DNA of 64,000 nt from Asterias amurensis. Taxonomy: Eukaryota > Echinodermata > Asteroidea > Forcipulatida > Asteriidae. The translations under genes and the position numbers were made by a program. The notes under the pieces are model-generated. The model was not told where the DNA came from, ran no database searches, and worked only from the letters and a program-made list of their open reading frames with translations. Location: NCBI RefSeq assembly GCF_032118995.1, contig NC_092661.1, positions 16,563,006 to 16,627,005 on the forward strand. The letters run 5' to 3'. This document shows positions 10,816-30,410 of this stretch, in pieces (position 1 is the stretch's first letter; each line of letters starts with the position of its first letter).

Positions 10816-11477
10816 GGGGTTGATTTCACAAAGAGTTCCGACTAGTCTTATCTCCAGTTAGGCAATTTAGACTCAATTTTTAATATCTCTTAGTTAAGAT
10901 TATAACACCCCTTGCAAGTATTCTGCCTGCGCATTGGTTTAGAGCGCGTCACATGACATGTCTTAGTTTTGCTAGACGACGGCCGTGTGATAGTGTGTCG
11001 GTTTGCCATGCGCTAGTCCAAAGACTAGCACACGGCGCCGTGCGCTAGTCCGACAGACTAGCACACGGCGTGCAGTACCCAGATGTCCGTTGCGTGTACG
11101 AGGATGATAAATTAATAGTCTGTAACCATTTCGGATTGTACGACACTACATGCAACACAGTAAGTAAAAGTGTTTGCAATCTGTATTCGCGTCGTCCGTG
11201 GATTGTAGCATTCAGGTCTGTAACTTAATAATAATAGTACAATATTTAGAAATGTTTGGGGTGTTATAAAACAAATATTGACTGCTTTTACTTGTGCAAT
11301 GGTTAAAAACTATGACTCCCTCGGTGATCCCCGGAGCGTTCTATTTTCCCTCGGCTTCGCCTCGGGAAAATAGAACGCTCCGGGGATTAACCATAGCACT
11401 CGAAGCAGTCAATATTTGTATACTAGTCCTACATGTTTCAAGTAAGGACTAGTCCTAACTCTTTGTGAAATCGACCC
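10816..11477. mobile_element. Nested palindromic elements
   Basis: The outer ends 'ggggttgatttcacaaagag' and 'ctctttgtgaaatcgaccc' match the short MITE at 41819-41924. Inside are a second element bounded by 'tataacacccc' and 'ggggtgttata' (about 10901-11268) and a third inverted structure (11267-11420). The third ends in 'acaaatattgactgctt' on both sides and has a perfect 24-bp stem. At least two later insertions enlarged a roughly 105-bp MITE. Confidence 0.7.
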
Positions 11478-11557
11478 TAGTGCACTAAAGCACAATGAAA
11501 CGGTTATTATGAAATGCTCAAAATTATGAACTTCTTATTATTGTTATTATTTTCCAG

Positions 11558-19161
<7,604 letters not shown>

Positions 19162-19334
19162 TTTTCAAAACCATTATCATTCATAGGAAATTGATGCATT
19201 AATTATCTTTGAAAGAATTTTAAGACCCCCCCCCCTCCCTTTAGACTGGACTGCCTTTAAAACTCTTGTTTTGCACTCTATTACAGATGAAATTTTCACA
19301 GGCTAATTATTTAATGTTTTGTTGAAGAAACTAT

Positions 19335-19452
19335 AAACTTGCGGGTGACCACGTGTAAATCTCCTTAGCGGGAGTGTTGGCTCAAAAAAGAGTCGATATG
19401 GTCTTGACGTTTCGAACGAACAGTGTACTCTGCTGCTCGTCTTAAGGAGATG
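19335..19452 (-). repeat. Hammerhead-like repeat, decayed copy
   Basis: Reverse strand shows CTTAAGA (consensus CTGANGA), a hairpin of CGAGCAG with CTGTTCG, and CGAAACGTC, flanked by a 'gactcttttttgagcc' hairpin and 'acccgcaagttt'. See the better copy at 42493-42606. Confidence 0.55.
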
Positions 19453-20800
19453 TTTGGTGTTGAGAATGGAACAGGTTAAAGGGGAAGTGAAGTGGCGTCA
19501 TGCATTCTTCTTTAACCTTATTTCCTTTTTTTTTGGGGGGGGGGGCGGCTGGGCTCTGGAAAAATTAGCATCAAAATTGTTGTTAAAAAAACCTGTAAAA
19601 TATAAGCCATGATGTACAAGTAGGTCAGACACTTTACTCAATAAATGGTCATTCATTTTTTTTTTGAACGCCAAGTATCATGCGTGGTTAGGATTGAAAA
19701 GAATGAACCTTAAGCTGCGTTCTTATTGTACTTTTGGGTCTGGTAATTGGTAACTTACTGGCCCGGCAACAGCTGTTCTTACATTTGTGTTAAAGCAGTG
19801 CGTATTGCATGCGGTGGTTTGAACCTCAGCCGACCTTATAGATAGAAGTCACGTGACATTGTTGTTAAGTTACCGGAATGGTGCGTTTGCATTGGACTTC
19901 TTGGCGGTAACTTGCCATCTTCATTTTCTTAGGAATTTTATCCAAATAAAAGATAATATATTAACAAATTATTTTCCTTTTTAAATGAATTTTTTTTTTT
20001 TGGGGGGGGGGGGGGCGGGGGGGGGGGGGGGTAGAAAAAAGGATTTCCTGTTATAAAAGCGGAGAAACCACATCCCAGAGTCTATATCTTATTTAAAGTA
20101 GCACCTCCTTAAGGTGATTCCTCTGCCTTCGCTGTCAAGGTTGTATCATTAACTTGGGTGTGATCTCCAGGCAGGATATCCTTCCTACTTTAGTACGTTT
20201 TGGGCCTTTTAGAAAAATCTGAATTTTTCTAATTTAAGGCCTGAATTGAATACTAGAGCCAACCTCGTTCCCAGGAGTGATCGATCTCGCCGACCCATTT
20301 TTTTTTCCTGCATGCATTGCTTGATCATAACCCCTGGAATTGGCAAATTTAAATGTACTATATGCTAGCACATTTAAATGGGCATACATATTCAATCTTT
20401 ACTACGCGCGCACCCATGTCTTTCGTCTTAAAGAATGTTTTTGTTTTAAAAAAACGTGTTCACTGTGTCATAAAAATCAACATGCAAATATCTTAAAACT
20501 ACGCGCGCATGCACTTTTTATCTAATGCATAACCAATTTCATGAGCCTATCAGGGGCGTTTCTCAGTACATCCCTCCCAGGGGTTATTGACCAGAGGTAT
20601 CAATACGGCACACTGCCCATGGTAGCGAGGCTGTACTAGAGCCTACACATTGTGTTCATGTAGGTTCGCCCTTGTAAAATGTTCCTACTTTCCCCCCCCC
20701 CCCCCCCCCCCCAAGGACAAAATAATCATGCCTGGATCCCAGGTTACAGGGCAGCTACAGGTTGCATGTCTTCTGACTGGCAGCCCATAACAAAGATACC

Positions 20801-20939
20801 AGTGTTGTAGGTCTCAAGACCTGATCTCGGTCTCAAGACTGTCTCAAGACCTTTTTTGGTGTCTCGGAGGGCTGGTCTCGATCTCGGAAGTACTGGGGGA
20901 GGTCTTGGTCTCTGACTTGGAGGTCTCGACTACAACACT
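20801..20939. mobile_element. MITE with AGTGTTGTAG ends
   Basis: 'agtgttgtaggtctcaagac' at left and 'ggtctcgactacaacact' at right, with an interior of repeated 'ggtctc' words. Confidence 0.7.
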
Positions 20940-20969
20940 ACAACACTGAAAGATATTGACAAAAAGGGA

Positions 20970-21410
20970 AGATCGCCGACATATGGCTAGATGGCTCATG
21001 GTTGGTACAGCGCTGGTACATTTAAAGGCAGTGGACATTATTGGTAATTACTCAAAATAATTATTATCTTAAAACCTTACTTGGTAACGAGTAATGGGGA
21101 GAGGTCGATAGTATTAAACATTGTGAAAAAGGCTCCCTCTGAAGTGACATAGTTTTAGAAACTGAGGTCTCGAAATCAACCATCTGAAAGCACACAACTT
21201 CGTGTGATACAGTGCTTTTTTTCTTTCATTTTTATCTCCCAACTTCGACGATCAATTGAGCTGAAATTTTCACAGGTTTGTTATTGAGATACACCAAGTG
21301 AGAAGACTGTTTTGACATAATACCAATAGTGTGCACTGTCTTTAACACGAGGTCAAATTGGTTCAAATCCCGCTCTAGTAAATTTGTCTATGTTCAAACC
21401 CTAACTTATT
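20970..21410 (+). mobile_element. tRNA-derived SINE split by a MITE
   Basis: The SINE head ('ggctagatggctcatggttg') ends at 21021 and the B box ('ggttcaaatcccgctc') resumes after 21344. The family-1 MITE lies exactly between, so the SINE is the older insertion. Confidence 0.75.
21022..21344 (+). mobile_element. Family-1 TTAA MITE inside a SINE
   Basis: Ends 'aaaggcagtggacattattg' and 'atagtgtgcactgtctttaa', with the central inverted pair partly deleted. Confidence 0.85.
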
Positions 21411-21958
21411 TAATTCTGTCCATTTCTTTCAGCGTGTACATAAACAAACATAATGACTTTGTCTCTAACAATTATGAAACACTACAATGTATGTTCCTGT
21501 ATATGTATATATGTGTAATTTAATTGGTTCACAGTTACGTAATAATTAACAGCTGACTGAATTTTATGTGAAACATCCTAAGATTAATTCTTGATTGTTT
21601 AATTTTGAAAGCGTCGGAGCAATGGATTCAAATGTAAGAAATCATTGGTTGGCTTGTCATCTGTATCTTTCCTATATCGAAAAAACCCAATACTTCTCAG
21701 CCATAAAAAAAAGTCAAAATTAACAAAACATTTTGATATTTATGTCAACCAATCCTGCTTTTTTTTAATATAGCGCAATTCTTCTAGATTCTGGTCGAAA
21801 AAAGAAACTTTCGGAAACATTTTTGGGGAACGTCGTTTATTTTTAAGGTTAAACACTAAAAAATCGATTTCAACAAGAGTTCAAAGTCTACGCTTTTGGC
21901 AGAGCCAGTCACAAATGGTCCCTGCACCCAAAAATATCACTGTGCAATATAGAGCTAC

Positions 21959-22345
21959 TTAAAGGCAGTGGACACTATTGGTAATTACTCAAAAGAAATT
22001 ATTAGCATAAAACCTTACTTTGTAACGAGTAATAGGGAGAGATTGATATTATAAAAGATTGTGAGAAACGGCTCCCTCTGTAGTGACGTGGTTTTCGAGA
22101 AAGAAGTAATTTTCCACGAATTTGATTTTGAGACCTCAGGTTTAGAATTTGAGGTCTTGAAATCAAGCATCTGAAAGCACACATCTTCGTGTGAAAAGGG
22201 TGTTTTTTCTTTCGTTATTATCTCGCAACTTCAATGACCAGTTGAGCTCAAATTTTCACAGGTTTGTTATTTTATGCATATGTTGAAATACACCAAGTGA
22301 GAAGACTTGTCTTTGACAACTACCAATAGTGTCCACTGTCTTTAA
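21959..22345 (+). mobile_element. Family-1 TTAA MITE, full length
   Basis: A complete copy from 'ttaaaggcagtggacactat' to 'atagtgtccactgtctttaa', about 387 bp, with TTAA at both borders and no open frame. It is a good reference for the family. Confidence 0.9.
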
Positions 22346-22974
22346 GCAGAAAATGTTGCTTTACAAATGTCCTGCAAAGCAAAACTTTGCAGATACTTTT
22401 TACAAGCCACGACGTTATTGTACTTGAGATAAAACCTCATCATATTTGAGAAACAACCTCATCACAGTTGAGATATGACATACAAATGTATTGCCTGACG
22501 ATTTCTATAATGCTATAACATTGATTTCCACATTCATTAAACTTTTTTTTATACATATATTTTAACAAAAAATAGAAGTTCCTGTACTTGCATAAAAAGA
22601 CTAGTTTGGCAAATCTTGGCCTTTCCTCCTGATTTCTTTAAGATGAGGTAAAGCAGTGGTTACATTCTCAAAACAAAACTATGAAGTCTTTGTGTCAAAC
22701 TAATACAAGGGCTAAGAAAAGTTTTGTTTCGTGTTCGCACAAAAGCACAACAGATTTGTATTTCTGTAGACCCGGGCCCAACTTCATGTGCAGGTATTTT
22801 AAGAAAACACACTTTAGAGTAAAACATTAATTAAAAAAAGGCAATTATTACCAATTCTATGTATATAATAATAGTCTTGTTAATTTTGACTTATTTGTAA
22901 AAAACAAAGTCTTTGGTTATTCTGTGTCGTCTCTGACAAGAATAAGTTTGACAATGGAAGGTGGACAACCAATT
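22346..22974. other. FAAP100 downstream region
   Basis: AT-rich sequence between the MITE and the FAAP100 stop codon, presumably 3' UTR in part. I see no clear AATAAA on the minus strand close to the stop. Confidence 0.4.
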
Positions 22975-25900
22975 TCACATGAAAGTTAGCCGGGTCCTAA
23001 GTTGTTGATATAATTCCAGTGTTGATTTGGCGTGCCACTGTGTGCTAGACAGCTGGTCCCTTATCACAGCATCTTGGAGAGATTGCAGGTTCTTTCGAAG
23101 AATCTGAAACAAAAGTTGAAACAAAAAACACCAAATGATATCAACTGCTGCTGTATTGTCGATCCCGCGCCAATATTGCTCATCAGGCTTGTGTTTGTAA
23201 CTGGTTTTCTTGGCATTTAATGTACAAGAATATTTCTATTCCCCCTGGACAGGATGCCAGTCCAACGCAGGTTACTCCCCAGCTCCTCCTGGTGTCCATT
23301 TTTATGATAAAAATTGCCTTGCTCATAGATGCAAGTTTCGCAATTGATCAGGCCAGGATTAGAACCAACATTCTGTAAATTACAGAACTTGAGTCCATCA
23401 CACTAGACCATGACACCCCCATCCCCCACTTATTGGGTGCGTTCGATTAGCTTCCCCATGTCGACCCCGCGGTGCTCATTGGGGTGAGCCCCCGACAAGA
23501 GCTAATAAAACGATCACACTCGCCCTCTCGTAGTGACGTCATGCACCTCAGGCCAGTCCCAAATGACCTGTTCCACAAGCAGGGCACTTGGGGCTGACCC
23601 GGTTGAGCCCCTGGAATGCCGTTGAAGCTATTCGAACGTACCAGGGGCAGACCGGGGTCGACCCGGGGAAGCCAATCGAATGCACCTACATGTATTAATT
23701 GCTGTAGCCACTAGAGTGATTTGCCTATGGATTTGTTTTCACGTAACTCGGGGCAGGGTAGAAAAAAATTATACCTGGACATTGCCGAGCTCTTTCTGCA
23801 ATTGTTTTTGAGTGGTGTTGATGCCAACTTGTGAACCTTCACTTTCCAACAGTACCTGCATTTTATAATATCAACAGTAATACTCGGTTAATGATGCACA
23901 ATTTTTAGTGAAATTTTCTAAAATATTCTACCAAAAGCTGTTGTAGGCTTCTAACCAGAGGTTTTTATTGGCAATAATTTAAGAGTGATCACCAAACGTT
24001 TCTGATCTTCCCTTTAAATGGACTTATGTTACAAACCTTAATCCTTTGGTTGACAGCCAGTTGCAACTGTGTCAGGGTTGGATAGTCTGGTGCCCTGACA
24101 ACCACTTTCACAGCCTCTCTTATTTCTGAGCCTGCGTCTGCAGCGCTCTGCCACTGTTGCTGACCCTTAACCTCAAAGGTCACAACCTTACCGTCTGGGG
24201 TCCGAAGACTGAGTGGATTCGTTGACTGTGTTGTGAATGTGTTGTCCTCTAAAAGCCATCTTAGGACCTGATGTTGACGACTGTACCCTAAAGCATAAAG
24301 TGTACAACAAAGTTTTAACATCATTTTGTCAAAATTTGAGATGACTTTCGTATTTTCCCCACTAAACTTGTTTGAGGAAACACATTATGGACAGAATTCA
24401 TGTTTTGAACAAAAAAGGAGTCTTGAATCTTGAATTGTTTTGCTCTCCTCAAAGCATTGCTGCTGTCCCGGAGAGGGTGGGTTGCAAAATCCATTTGTAT
24501 TTTGTTTTTGTGCTGTCAAGATTGTGCTTATCAGTTGTGGTATTGTCAGTTTGTCCTGGGAGAGATTGGAACCTCCATCCCTCAACAAAACTGTTGACAA
24601 AGTTTGAATCAACTGGGTCTTGTCCGTTACATTTTTATGAGCTCTCATCTGGGATTGCACTAAATCACATGATCTGACTTGAGCAATGGAGCTGATTCAG
24701 TTTAGTTATTCAAGATTTTTCTGAGAAGAATTAACAAGTGCTACCTCCACTAATTATAAGTAGTTATTGTTTTTTATACTGTAACCTATTTCAATTAATT
24801 GATTTTTATATTTTTTCACGCGCCGACCGATCATAAGCTACCAATTTAAATCCCTTCAGAAAATTACATGTAGTTGTGAAACAAAAAAGAAAGACCGCAC
24901 AGCCACAGTTTTCAGAATGGGAAACGGCCTACAGGACTGTTGAGGGTGCTATTGTGTCCTGTTTTTTTTTGGGGGGGGGGGGTGTCATTTGCAAAGGAAA
25001 CGGGTAAATGTGTTCATATGATCAATTCATCACTAAAATAAATGGTCCATGAGATATATAAACAGAATCTTACAGAGAACTTTCTCACCATGGTTTTTAC
25101 GCTTTTCCAAAATCATTGTTGTGACATCACTTCCGAGTGTTATGCAAACACCTACTGATTTATCGTCAGCATCTCTGGTAGAACGTGCACCCTGATAGGT
25201 GGAGTGCCTCAGCCTTGCAGTATCTTGCAATGCTGAATCCAGCCAATCAGAGCCACTGTTAGTTGTCGTCTGGCATTGTCTTGTGACTGCTCCGTTGCCC
25301 TGGACGCCAGCTGCGTCATCTTGGACTGGTCTCAGGACAGTCATCAGGTCTATGACTCTTGGCTTATTCAGCGGGAGAAGAATTCCACTTTCTTCAAGAT
25401 TAGTGCGACTTTCTACTTTCATGTTCTTTTCTGGCAAGAGCGAGGATATGTATTCCCTTGGGGAAAAGAGCAGAAAAGTTTGTACATCGACTGGCAAGCT
25501 GATACATACTTTCCGATTGAGCAAAGGTAAAATAACCTCAACAGTCTGATTCGGTTGGAAGTCCACCAACTGCACGCTCTTGGTCATGTTATACTTTGCG
25601 CCTTCAGCAACTTGTGTCCACTCAGAAGCTGTCTCCATTGATACTGTGAGTGCCCAACCATGTGACAAGCTCCACTGGGTGTGATTGGTCACTTTACACA
25701 AGAGCTCCGTATCGCACATCATCCCATTATTCCTGAATACGCATTTCGCGTCCAAAGTGAACATCCCGGAACTTCCGGACACTTTACATTCGCTCAGCAA
25801 CATGCTGGATAAATGACAGGCTTTGCTCATTTCGGGGAGGATTTGGTCCTGGGCGTGGCTGAGTTTGGCGAGCTCACGTGACCTCGCAGAGATGTTGTTT

Positions 25901-28900
25901 ATTGCTTCGAGTGATTCTTGCACCCGTTTGCCAGCTGCAGCTGCTGTGATGATTGGTTTAATAGTGTTTCCACGAGAACCGATTGGCCGCAGATTGAGCT
26001 TAAGAACGTTTCCACTCACTGTAAGAGCAACGAGTTGACTACTTCCTGTTTAAAGAAAATAAAACCCCAAGAAGTTGTTAAAACAAAGCATGCAGAAGAA
26101 GAGGTGAAAGGTGGGGATGCAAAATTATTGAGCGAATTGTTCTGATTCATTAGTGGTCCAGTAGTTTGATTGCAGGACTTGCCATCAGAAGTAGGCCTGT
26201 ATGCTTCGTTTTTGAAAGGGCAAGGGCACCAAGGCATTTTCTCATTGGTTAAGGGCACCCTATGAGGAAATTGTAATTTTCTACTGGAGCATTTCAAGGG
26301 CACCAAGGCAATGAGTAAGGGCACGGAGGCAATCGCCTTCGTTGCCTCCTTGAAGTTTTAGGCCTGCAGAAGGTTGCAGGGCTAGAACCTCAAGCTTACC
26401 ACTGATTTCACAATGACTAGATTAAGTCGTGTAGTTAGACTGATAAAACGCTTTCTTGATTTGTGAAAGTTCATACTCATAGACAATAAACCAATGCTTG
26501 TATGAGAGAGATTGGCTGTGGCCAGCTTGGTGTTTATATCCCCTTGTTGGAGTTTGGCGAGTTCACTTGAAGGGAAGATCATCTAAAACAAACAAACTCA
26601 CCATTTACATCTGTCTTTGGTCTCCCAAGCTCAGCTAGAGCTCTGATCTCTGCAACTCCAATAACGGATGAGCAAGAAAAAGTGTCCTTGGTCGTTGATG
26701 AGTCACTCTTTTTAGAGTTTGAAAGGGAAAGACAATATATCTCTTTGCCAGTTGAATACATGATCTCTTGATGTGTTCTGGTCTTGCAAGCGGTTTGTAC
26801 TGGACCGTGGATGAAGCTCTCAGTGAATTTCTTGGGCTGATCGTCATGACTGCTTTCAGCGATACAGACAACTTGCCCGTACCGTCCCAAAATGCACATA
26901 CAACTACTGGCGGAATTGTTCTGTTCGGTTTCATTCGGGACTGCCCGCAATCCATGAATGAACGCCACCGGCTGGTCTGAAACAAAAAACAAACTTGTGC
27001 GCAAACTAAACGTGTTGGATCTAGCTGGATCCGGATTGGACCGGTTGCTAGGTCTTAGAGGGGATTGGTAAATGTGGCCATCAGGAAGGCTGGTCAGGAT
27101 GACCGGTGTGCCAAGCAGGTTTGCGTCTGAGCCAAACAGGGTGTTATACAGGCCGTCGTCTATCGTTAGTGTTTTACTGAGAGTGCCAAATGAATTTCCT
27201 GACATGCTTTGAGAAATAACACAGAAAAGCTGCGGTTTTTCATGCACGTTGGGTTCATCCTCTGTGGATGTTTCCCCAGTGTGCCCGATGGGTCTCTCTG
27301 AGTTGAAGAAGCTACTACTACCCTGACTCTTCACATCGATCTGTCTTCCGGGTAGGAGCGTTTTAAATGCAGGTGATTTGTCAAATTCAAAATGTTTGGT
27401 TGACGCATCATGAGATGTTGTGCCATTGGGTTGGGATTGACCTTTGACATGTTGACCTTTGGCACGTTGATAGTACAAAGAGATTGTGCATCCTGAAGTA
27501 CACTCTGCACAGACGATGAGGCATCCGTTCACAAACATCACATCTTGGACGTTGGGCTCGATGAAAATTACGTGGTCGTCGCCTAAGACGACAACTTTGG
27601 CTATGAATTCATCTTGGATGATGTCCGTGGGTTGAGCTGCAGAGGAGGATGGGTTTGCTTCGCTAAGGAGATCACCGAAGATGTCTTGGTTTCTTGGTGG
27701 ACAGTCTCCATCACCGCCTTTTGGTAGAGGGTCAGCTACAACTTCCATCAGCCTATCTTGACCTTTATGTTTGCTTGAATGAAAAGCAAAGATACCAACA
27801 CAAATTTGAGAAGTTTTAACAATCGACAGCAGTGAAGAAAAAAATCAATAAAAGTAAACAAATTTGTTTCAGGCTCTTTCCTTTTTGAACAGGGCCAAAT
27901 TTCATAGAGCTGCTTAAAAGCAGATTGTCTGCTTAGCAGAAATGTGCAGGGTACAAATCACAAATCTACCATATGGCATGTAATAGTTAGGCTGGTAACC
28001 TTACTCTGGTAAGCATTATTTTGTTGTGCGGAGCTAATTCAAAGTAACCTAGAAGAGAAATTAAAGGAAAGATTATCCACCCAATCTATTTTTGGGACTG
28101 GTCCCAACTGGCCAACTTGCAGTAGAAATTTACAATGTTGAAGCGAAAATGCCTTGGTGCCCCTGCCCTTTCTAAAACAAAGCATACAGGCTCACATGCC
28201 CACCCCCCCTTTAATCACGGTCATCGCTCATGGAGGCTATCCTATAGAGCTCTATGGTATCCCAACTTAAGTTAGGCGCCCCAACTGTAACACTCAAGTT
28301 AGGACCATTTCCAACTATAGTTGGGGCCAAGTTGGGACTGGAGATGTCCCAACTGGAACACTCAAGTTAGGACCAGTCCCAACTACATTTATAGTTTGTG
28401 CCCCCCCCCCTACTGTAACAACTCAAATTGGGACCTGTCCCAACTATAGTTGGGGCGATTGTAAGTTGGGACTGAAGATGTCCCAACTGTAACACTCAAG
28501 TTAGAACCAGTCCCAGCTATAGTTTGTACCCCCCTACTGTAACACTCAAATTGGGACCAGTCCCAACTATAATGGGGCTATTGAAAGTTGGGACTGAAGA
28601 TTGCCCATCTGTAACACCCAAGTTAGGACCAGTCCCAACTATAGTTGGGGCTATTGTCAAGCTGGGGCGGAACAGCTAGACAAAAGCTTCCACTTAGTAT
28701 TTCATCAATTCCCTTACTCTTTCTTCTTCTTTTTCTTCTTGGATCTCGTTTCCTCAGTGAAGCTCTGTACACTTTGCTTGAGAATACGTCCATCTTTCAG
28801 ACAGAAAATAAGATGCTCCTCTCCTTGTGGATCTCTCGATACACACATACAACGACAATTACTTGGAAGGTGCACAACGCACTGTGTAAGAAAAGAACAA

Positions 28901-29912
28901 ATAAATGAAAGTTTGAATGAATGAGCTAAAATAGAAGTTCCGATATACATAGAAAGCCTAATAAAATAGTGGCAATATTCTGGACTCATTACGAAACGAA
29001 CTAATAGTCCACAACTACAGGCCAGGCCTATACGTTGGTCAGTAGGCATACCAGTAGTGCTTAAAGTCACAGGACACCTTTGGTAATTGTCAGAGATCAG
29101 TCTTCTCACTGGTGTATCTCAACAAAAGCATAAAATACGAAACCTGTAAACATTTGAACTCAACAATTGGTCGTCGAAGTTGTGTGAGAATAATGGAGGA
29201 AAAAACATCCAGTTGTGTGCTTTCAGATGCTTGAATTTGAGACCTCAGAATTCAAACATTTTAGTGAGAAATTACTTCTTTCTTGAAAACTAGAGTAGAG
29301 GGAGCTGTTTCTCACAATGTTTTATACTATCAACAGCTCTCCATTGCTCATCATTAGACATTACCAAGTAAGTTTTTACGCTAATAATTATTTTGAGTAG
29401 TGGCAGTGCCTTTTAGTTTTGTAAACATGATTATGATTATGAATGAGTTATTAAATAGTGGTGGCAGGATACGGAAAGTTTTTATACAAAAACAAAAGAC
29501 CACACCCCCTCATCTAAATACACGCATGCCAACTCGCAATCATTACCGTTCAGTTAATTTAGATGGTTATAATTTACTTTATTAATTAAAGCACAAGTCA
29601 TGCAAGTTGTCGGTCCAAGCCAAGCAAGAAATAACTGGTCAACCATGGTGTAAGCCCCCCGTCATTCCCGTCAACCATGATCATGTCATCATGTCAACAA
29701 TCAACGAACGTTACCTGCAATGTTAATTTTCTGACTGTGTTTTCATAGATGTAAACGAATTTTGAACAGTTCTGAATAACACAAAACGGATGCCTGTTTC
29801 CTTCTCCACAAATAGATATACTTCCTTCGGCACCAGGGCGGATTTCATCAACGTGAACAGCAGTTGTAAAATCTCTCTTTTCACCCCTTACCACAGCCAT
29901 GGGGACCGCCAT
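22975..29912 (-). CDS. FAAP100: FAAP100, Fanconi anaemia core complex subunit
   Basis: FAAP100 partners FANCB and FANCL in the core E3 complex that monoubiquitinates FANCD2/FANCI at DNA crosslinks (nuclear). Coding exons in transcript order: 29912-29715, 28881-28718, 27752-26602, 26018-25089, 24287-24037, 23855-23775 and 23103-22975. All phases agree, giving 967 residues (human 881). Matches to recalled human FAAP100: FCVIQNCSKFVYIYENT against the first propeller strand; LFGSDANLLGTPVILTSLPD against LFGADATLLESPVILCGLPD; the helical SRELAKLSHAQ...SSMLLS region; LRWLLEDN against LQWLLAEN; and the C-terminal STLELYQQLRTRL against RLLQVYRQLRHPS. The N-terminal half is probably a beta-propeller and the C-terminal part is alpha/beta plus coiled coil. 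The start has good context, with a second Met at residue 5. The exon-2 end is a KKKKKK tract. The call rests on recalled homology. Confidence 0.92.
23445..23687. mobile_element. GC-rich MITE in FAAP100 intron 6
   Basis: Inverted ends 'gggtgcgttcgattagcttc' and 'gaagccaatcgaatgcacc' enclose 'ccccgcggtg' and 'gaccggggtcgacccggg'. A SINE B-box fragment on the minus strand precedes it (about 23350-23420). Confidence 0.75.
26180..26372 (-). mobile_element. Dispersed repeat (AAGGCGATTGCCT family)
   Basis: Words 'ggcaccaaggcattttctca', 'gaggaaattgtaattttcta' and 'ggcaatcgccttcgttgcct', in FAAP100 intron 3. Confidence 0.65.
26475..26585 (-). pseudogene. Decayed partial copy of FAAP100 exon 4
   Basis: Just downstream of exon 3 the minus strand reads SSELAKL, then 23 residues later ends in LLS with H-x-S-x-x-LLS spacing. 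Real exon 4 has SRELAKL, also 23 residues to LLS, with the same spacing. DNA identity is strongest over 'gagtttggcgag(t/c)tcac'. It cannot be spliced in frame: the gap to the exon-3 donor is about 19 bases. Confidence 0.6.
27892..28045. mobile_element. GGGCCC-type MITE, one arm
   Basis: 'gggccaaatttcatagagct', then 'gtctgcttagcagaaatgtg' and 'ggctggtaaccttactctgg'; the right arm is lost. Confidence 0.6.
28258..28668. repeat. Higher-order minisatellite in FAAP100 intron 2
   Basis: Alternating long and short units built on 'ttaggaccagtcccaacta' and its inverted partner 'ttgggactg'. Every second unit ends in 'gtttgt(g/a)cccccc', giving about three copies of a roughly 120-bp two-part unit. It ends about 50 bases from exon 2. 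Confidence 0.8.
29061..29416 (-). mobile_element. Family-1 TTAA MITE
   Basis: Starts 'ttaaagtcacaggacacctt', with the usual 'tctcactggtgtatctcaac' arm. The right end lacks the 'accaatagtgtcc' block. It lies in FAAP100 intron 1. Confidence 0.8.
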
Positions 29913-30410
29913 GTTGCATGCGTGTTGGGGGAAGTACCGCGCACACGTAACTTTTCATTTCTTTATTTGATGAGGGCGCTTTTCGTTATCATCCGTTTTC
30001 GAAACTATGGCTTATCGACGGTGTAGGCACTGTCCACTAGTGTATGGTTTTGTCAAAATAATACCAGGGCCAAAGCCGGAGCCACGGTTTCGAAAGTGGT
30101 CAATAATATAAATGTATTATTCTCTCACCCCAATTATTTAGTAATTGCTGACAAAACAAAAATCTGAAACTGGGATCCAAATTGAGGAGGTATGGTGAAA
30201 AATTGAAATGATGGCATTTCCACCTTTTGGTGTTTTTAAACTACTTGAATAGAGGGGCTTTTAGGAGCAGTGTCATCAGCACTTGAGAAGTAGCAAATAT
30301 GGGTTTTCTCGGTCAATTCCGACAAATGAGCAGCCACTTTAACCACCAAGCTATCCTTTTTTCGTGCGAAAACGAATGCTACTAAAAACGGGTCTTTCGA
30401 TTTCGATTTA

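Larger units (their letters stand above)
19162..21000. other. TFG 3' UTR and intergenic
   Basis: TFG 3' sequence with AATAAA at 19640-19645 and another at about 19944, both plausible poly(A) signals. Also present are a worn hammerhead-like repeat (19335-19452), a G14-C-G15 run (about 20002-20031), a C20 run (about 20693-20712) and a MITE (20801-20939). No further gene seen. TFG and FAAP100 converge here. Confidence 0.6.

Noticed and set aside
26583-26601. A 19-base micro-intron joining FAAP100 exon 3 to the ELAKL copy
   Set aside because: Too short for splicing, and the resulting frame meets a stop within six codons; the exon 4 acceptor at 26018 fits in phase.
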